The notes under the pieces are model-generated. The model searched no databases, was not told the DNA's origin, and was given only the letters and a program-made list of their open reading frames with translations. DNA of 50,867 bases from Clostridiales bacterium (lineage in GTDB: Bacteria; Bacillota; Clostridia; Lachnospirales; Lachnospiraceae). The DNA is taken from the NCBI GenBank assembly GCA_029007845.1, contig JAQXIP010000088.1:1-50867 (forward strand), given 5' to 3'. Both the position numbers and the translations under genes were made by a program. Below, one piece after another: positions 46,001 through 50,867 of the stretch; position 1 is the first letter of the stretch, and the number at the start of each line of letters is the position of its first letter.

Positions 46001-46194
46001 GAAAGCCGCACTTAAGTTACCGGAATGAAGAAAATTCAAAAAATGGTTATTGTAATATGTGGAAAATGGAAAACCAGATTCTGAACCGCACAGACAGCAG
46101 CGGCAATGTGTTTCATCTGGAATATGGGGACGTTTTTTTCTATGATTTATCCCGCAGCACAGCGAAGGATTACAGAAGTGCTGGAACCCATTAA
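43066..46194 (+). CDS. Large exported protein, 1042 residues
   Basis: The ATG at 43066 is preceded by AAAGGAG; longer in-frame starts run through the inverted repeat and lack a signal. The product has a signal peptide: RTQHRR, a hydrophobic core (TAFILSAVFLCLCALFYA) and a likely cut after ASA near residue 35. The rest is exported and mostly beta-rich, with repeated Val/Tyr/Thr strands, and DSYLYGELEEME, YSYWEIESLAIFRIKKAF and SISYPTMGQHLPMKGYGYRDYAKYM (read in parts). There is no LPXTG, no S-layer and no membrane anchor at the end. The early IDTKATSGIRWKTVGFTI pattern reminds me of DUF5704-type proteins (low confidence). It may be the substrate or surface partner of the Tad-like locus; this is inference from proximity. 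Confidence 0.65.
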   Translation: MKKMFCRTQHRRTAFILSAVFLCLCALFYAKMASAQNQADVTSEEGKIKYTTIDTKATSGIRWKTVGFTITKEKCLSGSKANGGYPTKLKYAVIWLEQAEKKRTDLGNGSVKTEFVLSKDAVDKALVQGGFESIRDEDVLYLHGIFQVVHNGTDYGSKIYSLPEIVKAENWRNPDDFKDRFDIKVVYHSGKDPVVIEYRTNKGNLIEEITYPKKDYVRTGEKVSVTLDKKRTYLSKPYILTRSYYVQNKYSSSLKSVKKVSEDGMDAVSRRTFRQCLGGIRIVAIMAVDKPDHSDSYLYGELEEMEALGTIFSNEFEVTEGIPSSEYVSINVDAPVYCREYTFHKVSVEKTYPVTLRVVYYLTWQEQKDGKIQIRSDQVTKTYHTEVTRKYSYWEIESLAIFRIKKAFVSNGALEGGTRELSAKVKEKQIECITYEPQAHVKEPQAGRVYETSVSLTGSGSRPKIEETDVSVLRKADSLVEEVKVRNDFLMIDDLCVMDDEWCQTRTKKPMAIPEWNERTKEGDVSADAVLIPAQTRNEIYPSSGYVIYECCLEVNWTHLRRIRLDLSKINDICVHTPVVCEPRVEDQIKYNQEIHPDVSRAGLVLDTVFSISYPTMGQHLPMKGYGYRDYAKYMSKRVIRFPFDVYVNGQYYPAGSTWRMSGTEISCYLPTWVEEGDYDLEFYTAAINVQNPDDRQYWEEQANRDRSNTVACQIVPVHVSGRLYGMQVYDISDYPLWRDVFRINKGTEWNGFAFHAGSADSFGNELNRKNVLPVMKGSHPYNKEEGVVPTGYYIRYRITTIGNLTGADDYIHIKPFFYYCSKDGKIREKVDVYYGEEIDGIYYPLVKVGSEKDKENSKTINLWNPYLIIPDSLRTDWKNSPRVYTYQNIMLSQRLRSYHGNTRLINGILPGEVDRDVMQKSVQYWYGEYHLPAAVHVAKEGTDVYTYGKNHGITFEEPFWYQDGYLIVAFQIESIDERKPHLSYRNEENSKNGYCNMWKMENQILNRTDSSGNVFHLEYGDVFFYDLSRSTAKDYRSAGTH

Positions 46195-46204
46195 AACAAA
46201 AAAC

Positions 46205-46232
46205 TTGCAAAATCCTCAGATTACGGTACAAT
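46205..46232 (+). promoter_or_regulatory. Promoter of the ABC-F genes
   Basis: TTGCAA (46205-46210) and TACAAT (46227-46232) with 16 bp between them, right after the exported-protein stop. Confidence 0.5.
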
Positions 46233-46269
46233 AGAGAAGATAGACATTATCAGAAATGAGGTAAAAAAG

Positions 46270-47904
46270 ATGATTCAGGCAAGTAATATTACACTGCGAC
46301 TTGGAAAAAAAGCTTTATTTGAAGAAGTTAATATCAAATTTACAGAAGGAAACTGTTATGGTCTGATTGGAGCAAACGGTGCTGGTAAGTCAACATTTTT
46401 AAAGATTTTATCCGGACAGATTGAACCGACAAATGGCGATGTAATTATTACAAATGGCCAGAGGTTATCCTTTTTACAGCAGGATCACTTTAAATATGAT
46501 GAATACCAGGTTCTGGACACGGTTATTATGGGAAACAAGAGACTGTATGATATTATGAAAGAAAAAGAAGCCATCTATGCAAAAGAAGATTTTACCGACG
46601 AAGATGGCATGCGTGCCAGTGAACTGGAGGCAGAATTTGCCAATATGAACGGATGGGAGGCAGAGTCAGATGCAGCCACCCTTTTAAATGGTCTGGGAAT
46701 TGATACAGACATGCATTATCTGATGATGAATGAGCTGAACGGTTCACAGAAAGTAAAGGTTCTTCTGGCGCAGGCATTATTTGGCAATCCGGATATTCTT
46801 CTTCTGGATGAGCCGACCAACCATCTGGATCTGGATGCAATTAACTGGCTGGAAGAGTTTTTGATTAATTTTGAAAATACAGTAATTGTTGTATCCCATG
46901 ACCGTTATTTCTTAAATAAAGTCTGCACACATATTGCAGATATTGATTATGGCAAGATTCAGTTATATGCCGGAAACTATGATTTCTGGTATGAATCCAG
47001 CCAGCTGATGATCAAACAGATGAAAGAGGCAAATAAAAAGAAGGAAGAAAAAATCAAGGAGCTGCAGGAATTTATCCAGCGTTTCAGTGCCAATGCTTCG
47101 AAATCCAAACAGGCAACCTCAAGAAAACGTGCGTTGGAAAAAATCGAACTGGATGAAATGCGTCCATCCAGCAGAAAATATCCGTATATTGATTTTAAGC
47201 CAAACCGGGAGATTGGAAATGAAGTATTAAAAGTAACCAATCTCTCAAAGACGATTGACGGGGTAAAGGTTTTGGATCATTTGTCTTTTATTGTAGGTCA
47301 TGATGATAAAATTGCATTTGTAGGTTCCAATACGCTGGCCACCACTACGTTATTCAAGATTCTTGCTGGGGAAATGGAGCCGGATGAAGGAGAATACAAA
47401 TGGGGGGTAACAACCAGCCAGTCCTATTTCCCAAAAGACAATACAAAAGATTTTGACTGTGATGACATTATTGTTGACTGGCTGATGCCGTATTCACCAG
47501 AGAAAGATGTGACTTATGTCCGGGGCTTTCTTGGGCGTATGCTCTTTGCTGGGGAAGACGGGGTAAAGAAAGTAAAGGTTTTGTCCGGAGGAGAAAAAGT
47601 CCGGGTTATGCTTTCTAAAATGATGATTATGGGAGCAAATGTCCTGATTATGGATGAGCCAACGAACCACCTGGATATGGAGTCTATTACGGCACTGAAT
47701 AATGGATTAATTAAATTCCCTGGTGTGGTATTGTTTACATCCCAGGATCACCAGTTCATCCAGACGATTGCAAACCGTATTATGGAGATTACACCTGGTG
47801 GTCTGATTGATAAGATCACAACGTATGATGAGTATCTGGAAAATGATGAAATGGCAAGAAAACGCCAGATTTTAAGCGTTCAGGCAGAAGAAGAGGAAGA
47901 CTGA
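46270..47904 (+). CDS. ABC-F family ATPase (YbiT-like) with degenerate second Walker A
   Basis: A 544-residue soluble protein with two ABC domains. Domain 1 has Walker A IGANGAGKST, a changed signature (LNGSQKVKVLLAQ for LSGGQ) and Walker B LLLDEPTNHLDLDA. The linker (to about 300) has the helical ABC-F arm. Domain 2 reads GSNTLATTT (residues 352-360) at Walker A: the Lys is Thr358 and both conserved Gly are lost; its signature LSGGEKVRVML and IMDEPTNHLD are intact, and the H-loop is TSQDHQF instead of SHDR. ABC-F proteins act on ribosomes in translation or antibiotic protection. Only one of two sites can then bind ATP in the usual way. A second ABC-F gene follows after three bases. Confidence 0.9.
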   Translation: MIQASNITLRLGKKALFEEVNIKFTEGNCYGLIGANGAGKSTFLKILSGQIEPTNGDVIITNGQRLSFLQQDHFKYDEYQVLDTVIMGNKRLYDIMKEKEAIYAKEDFTDEDGMRASELEAEFANMNGWEAESDAATLLNGLGIDTDMHYLMMNELNGSQKVKVLLAQALFGNPDILLLDEPTNHLDLDAINWLEEFLINFENTVIVVSHDRYFLNKVCTHIADIDYGKIQLYAGNYDFWYESSQLMIKQMKEANKKKEEKIKELQEFIQRFSANASKSKQATSRKRALEKIELDEMRPSSRKYPYIDFKPNREIGNEVLKVTNLSKTIDGVKVLDHLSFIVGHDDKIAFVGSNTLATTTLFKILAGEMEPDEGEYKWGVTTSQSYFPKDNTKDFDCDDIIVDWLMPYSPEKDVTYVRGFLGRMLFAGEDGVKKVKVLSGGEKVRVMLSKMMIMGANVLIMDEPTNHLDMESITALNNGLIKFPGVVLFTSQDHQFIQTIANRIMEITPGGLIDKITTYDEYLENDEMARKRQILSVQAEEEED

Positions 47905-47907
47905 TCT

Positions 47908-49713
47908 ATGAATTTATTGACCATTGAACAGGTGACAAAAAGCTATGGAGAAAAAATACTGTTTGATGGCGTTTCTATGGGCATTAATCAAGGAGAGAAA
48001 ATCGGGTTGATTGGTGTGAACGGAACCGGCAAGTCCACGTTACTAAAGATGATTGCCGGTATGGAGACACCGGATGCAGGACAGATCGTAAAAGGCAATG
48101 CCGTCCGGATTGAGTATCTGCCCCAGACACCGGAATTTGATCTGCAATGTTCCATCCTTGAAAATGTAATAGCTGGAAAAGAGCATGAAAAGTCATACTG
48201 GAATCTGGAAGGACAAGCCAGAAAAATGTTACAGAACCTTGGAATTGACCACCCGTCACAGCTGGCAGGAGAGTTGTCCGGAGGGCAGAGAAAACGGGCA
48301 GCATTAGTCCGGACATTGCTGTCGCCGGCGGATATTCTGATACTGGATGAACCAACCAATCATCTGGATCATGAGATGGCAGCCTGGTTAGAAGATTATC
48401 TGAACCAGTTTGATGGTGCGATTCTTATGATTACCCATGACCGTTATTTTCTGGATAAAGTCACGAACCAGATTGTGGAACTGGATCAAGGGAAATTATA
48501 CAGCTATCATACGAATTATTCCGGTTTTCTCGAAAGAAAAGTGCAAAGAGAGGAGATGGAGCTGGCAACAGAACGAAAAAAAGCCAGCCTCTACCGGATG
48601 GATCTGGAATGGATACAGCGGGGAGCCAGAGCAAGGTCTACGAAGCAAAAGGCTCATATTCAACGGTTTGAGGAATTAAAAAACAGGGAAATACCGAAGA
48701 AAGCACGTGAGATTACTATCAGCTCTGTTACATCCAGACTGGGAAAACAGATTATTGAACTAAAAGGAATCTCCAAACAATACGGCGATAAAAGGTTATT
48801 TGATGATTTCACATACATTTTTCTAAAAAATGACCGGATTGGTATTATTGGAAATAATGGTTGTGGTAAATCTACTTTGCTAAAAATTATACAGGGTACT
48901 GTTAAGGCTGATCAGGGGGAGATTGTGATTGGCCAGACGGTTCGGATTGGTTATTTTTCCCAGGAAAATGAATGGATGCCAGATAATCAGAGAGTCATTG
49001 ATTACATCCGGGATACGGCAGAATATATCGAGACAAGGGATGGGAAAATTACCGCATCTAAAATGCTGGAACGATTTTTGTTTGATGGGGCAATGCAGTA
49101 TTCCATGATTGAAAAACTTTCCGGTGGAGAAAAAAGAAGACTCTATTTGTTGAAGGTGTTAATGGAGGCACCCAATGTTCTGATTCTGGATGAACCGACA
49201 AATGATCTGGACATTCAGACACTGTGTGTTCTGGAAGATTATCTGGATCAATTTGAAGGGGTAGTGATCACCGTATCTCATGACCGGTATTTTCTTGACC
49301 GGATTGTACAGAGGATTTTTTCCTTCGAGGATGGAGAGATTGTTTTATACGAAGGCAATTATTCCGATTACTGGGAAAAATCCAGATCCTCAAGAGAAGC
49401 AGAAAAAGAAAGAAATGATAGAAAAGCTGTGTCAGAAGAGAAAAAAAAATCAGTAAGACCGAAGCCCAAAAGAGACCGGGTACGGTTTAGCTATAACGAA
49501 CAGCGGGAATATGAGACAATTGATCAGGAAATTGCAAAACTGGAACAGGCACACAAAGAGATTGAGGCGCAGATTGAGAGGGACAGTGGCAGTTACTCAA
49601 AATTACAGGAATTATTTGAGCAGAAAGAACAGCTTGAGAAAGAACTGGAAGAAAAAATGGAGCGCTGGGTATATCTGAATGACATGGCAGAAAAGATGAA
49701 GGAAAATCCGTAG
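47908..49713 (+). CDS. ABC-F family ATPase, Uup-like
   Basis: A 601-residue protein with two complete ABC domains: Walker A IGVNGTGKST and IGNNGCGKST, signatures LSGGQRKRAAL and LSGGEKRRLYL, Walker B ILILDEPTNHLD and VLILDEPTNDLD, and H-loops ITHDRYF and VSHDRYF. Between them is an ABC-F arm with basic residues (RGARARSTKQKAHIQRFEEL). Residues 500-601 are charged linker and a coiled coil (EYETIDQEIAKLEQ; LEKELEEKMERW), the Uup-type C-terminal domain. Uup-like proteins act at ribosomes and branched DNA. Coupled with the YbiT-like gene upstream (three-base gap). In some Firmicutes such proteins confer antibiotic protection; no residue here proves that. Confidence 0.9.
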   Translation: MNLLTIEQVTKSYGEKILFDGVSMGINQGEKIGLIGVNGTGKSTLLKMIAGMETPDAGQIVKGNAVRIEYLPQTPEFDLQCSILENVIAGKEHEKSYWNLEGQARKMLQNLGIDHPSQLAGELSGGQRKRAALVRTLLSPADILILDEPTNHLDHEMAAWLEDYLNQFDGAILMITHDRYFLDKVTNQIVELDQGKLYSYHTNYSGFLERKVQREEMELATERKKASLYRMDLEWIQRGARARSTKQKAHIQRFEELKNREIPKKAREITISSVTSRLGKQIIELKGISKQYGDKRLFDDFTYIFLKNDRIGIIGNNGCGKSTLLKIIQGTVKADQGEIVIGQTVRIGYFSQENEWMPDNQRVIDYIRDTAEYIETRDGKITASKMLERFLFDGAMQYSMIEKLSGGEKRRLYLLKVLMEAPNVLILDEPTNDLDIQTLCVLEDYLDQFEGVVITVSHDRYFLDRIVQRIFSFEDGEIVLYEGNYSDYWEKSRSSREAEKERNDRKAVSEEKKKSVRPKPKRDRVRFSYNEQREYETIDQEIAKLEQAHKEIEAQIERDSGSYSKLQELFEQKEQLEKELEEKMERWVYLNDMAEKMKENP

Positions 49714-49722
49714 GAGGTCTAT

Positions 49723-50867
49723 ATGGAGCAGACAAAACGAACAATTGAACATGGTACAGGGTTGCCACTTGGTGCTGCAGTGCAGAATAACCGGATGGTT
49801 CAATTTTCCATTGCGCTTCCGGATATACGGGAATGTATTCTGCATTTGTATAAAAAAGGCGACGATCGTCCTTTCTGGTCACTGAATATCGGTGAAAAAT
49901 ATAAAAGAGGCGATATTTTTTCTGTGGCTATTTTACTTCCGGAATATGAGAACATTGAATATACCTATGAAGTAAACAAGCGGATTATCCTTGACCCTTA
50001 TGCATGTGAGATTCAGGGACGCAATGTATGGGGGAAAGTGTATGATACTCCGGGAAGAAATACAGTATTACGGTGTGCGGCTCCTAAAAAAAAGAGACGC
50101 CGGGAAATTGAATGGACATTGCGCAGACCTATGGAAGAGCTGGTTATTTACCGGCTTCATGTGCGGGGGTTTACCAGACACAGCAGTTCTAAAGTAACCG
50201 GAAAGGGAACCTTTTTTGGATTAATGCAGAAAATTGACTATCTGGTTGATCTAGGTATTAATGCAGTGGAACTGATGCCTTGCTATGAATTTAATGAAAT
50301 CATTCCCCGGGCATTTCAGCCGCTGGAGCATTGGAAAGACCAGCCGGATAAGACTGGCAAGAGGGAACAAAAACCGGTAAAAGTGAATTACTGGGGGTAT
50401 ACTGGGGATGCCTGCTATTTTGCACCAAAGCTTTCCTACACATATGATCAGGATGACCCGTGCGGTGAATTTGAACGAATGGTAAAACTACTGCATGAAA
50501 ACGGCATTGAAGTATATATGGAGATGTTTTTTACGGAGGGAACAAGACAGTCGTTGATTGTAGACTGTCTTAGGTATTGGGTGATGCGCTATGGAATTGA
50601 TGGATTCCATATTAATACAGATGTGGCACCTGCCCTTTTTCTGGCCAATGATCCAATGCTGGCGGATATCAAACTATTTGCCAATGGATGGAATACGGAG
50701 GAAATCTACCGGGAGCGCATGAAACCAGCGTTTCGTCATCTGGGAGAATATCACGACGGCTTTCTTCAGGATATCCGGTGTTATCTGAAAAGTGATGAAG
50801 AAATGGTGGGAAAAGTTGCATACCGCATGAGGAAAAATGGTGACAGCCAGGCAACGGTTAATTATCT
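49723..50867 (+). CDS. GH13-like (isoamylase/debranching-type) protein with substituted catalytic positions, 3' truncated by window
   Basis: An open frame from ATG 49723 (GTAGGAGGTC upstream) to the window end, 381 codons. Residues 1-130 hold an N-terminal CBM48-like beta domain (LPLGAAVQNNRMVQFSIAL; FSVAILLPEYENIEYTYEV). The barrel starts at LVIYRLHVRGFTRH; AVELMPCYEF, NYWGYTGDACYFAP and FHINTD follow, in the order of isoamylase/GlgX. At region II the sequence is GIDGFHINTDVAP: the nucleophile Asp is Asn298 and the preceding Arg is His296. At region III LFANGWN has Asn321 where AExW has the acid Glu. The visible catalytic residues are thus changed, so a glycogen-binding rather than hydrolytic role is possible. 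Region IV is outside the window. Confidence 0.8.
   Translation, partial: MEQTKRTIEHGTGLPLGAAVQNNRMVQFSIALPDIRECILHLYKKGDDRPFWSLNIGEKYKRGDIFSVAILLPEYENIEYTYEVNKRIILDPYACEIQGRNVWGKVYDTPGRNTVLRCAAPKKKRRREIEWTLRRPMEELVIYRLHVRGFTRHSSSKVTGKGTFFGLMQKIDYLVDLGINAVELMPCYEFNEIIPRAFQPLEHWKDQPDKTGKREQKPVKVNYWGYTGDACYFAPKLSYTYDQDDPCGEFERMVKLLHENGIEVYMEMFFTEGTRQSLIVDCLRYWVMRYGIDGFHINTDVAPALFLANDPMLADIKLFANGWNTEEIYRERMKPAFRHLGEYHDGFLQDIRCYLKSDEEMVGKVAYRMRKNGDSQATVNY

Overview
The window reads as a chromosomal segment of a low-GC, anaerobic, spore-forming Firmicute, most likely a Lachnospiraceae-type Clostridia (inference). The pointers are the gpr-spoIIP-lepA-hemW-hrcA-grpE-dnaK-dnaJ gene order, strong AGGAGG-type ribosome binding sites, frequent TTG starts, a tRNA gene without encoded CCA and oxygen-independent metabolism (siroheme sulfite reductase, HemW, PyrK/PyrDB). 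Almost every gene lies on the plus strand. Only a ComEC-like hydrolase (15288-16238) and a CorC-like protein (41673-42974) are on the minus strand. I see no rRNA, insertion sequence, prophage or CRISPR array.

Region 1 (1-11806) is a sulfur-assimilation island in two operons. The first runs from a truncated Rrf2 regulator through an EgtC-like class II amidotransferase, an EgtA-like glutamate-cysteine ligase, a PatB/MalY-type C-S lyase and an orphan substrate-binding lipoprotein to a fused siroheme synthase. The second is driven by two promoters, each overlapped by the same dyad (TTCCTA-N9-TAGGAA). It encodes MetY, a siroheme/4Fe-4S sulfite reductase, a TusA-like protein, a CVPC thioredoxin, a ThiS-like sulfur carrier with one residue after Gly-Gly, its E1-like activator, a JAMM protease and a thioredoxin reductase. 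This matches the protein-thiocarboxylate homocysteine route described in Wolinella succinogenes (HcyS/HcyF/HcyD). Siroheme made by the first operon would serve the sulfite reductase of the second, and sulfide would reach O-acetylhomoserine via the carrier.

Region 2 (11807-16300) holds an intergenic palindromic repeat, a small unknown protein, an ECF sigma factor with a membrane partner and a DUF4349 lipoprotein, then rpsT, tRNA-Gly(GCC) and the ComEC-like hydrolase. Region 3 (16300-30020) holds a chemoreceptor next to a soluble hybrid histidine kinase, sporulation genes gpr and spoIIP, lepA, hemW, and the CIRCE-controlled hrcA-grpE-dnaK-dnaJ operon.

Region 4 (30020-35400) is a pyrimidine operon pyrC-F-K-D-E, headed by a protein with a broken Nudix box and tailed by a 50-residue membrane protein. 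Region 5 (35400-46200) is a strongly diverged Tad/type II-secretion-like locus: a MinD-like fold without a P-loop, a TadZ/CpaE-like ATPase, a CpaF/TadA ATPase, a TadB/C-like platform protein and four small membrane-anchored, pilin-like proteins. It is followed, beyond a convergent CorC gene, by a 1042-residue exported protein. Region 6 (46200-end) has two ABC-F ATPases, the first lacking a Walker A lysine in its second domain, and the start of a GH13-like protein whose visible catalytic positions are substituted.

The most unusual parts are the Egt A/C/E-like trio without EgtB/EgtD, the paired operator in front of the thiocarboxylate operon, and the diverged Tad-like locus.
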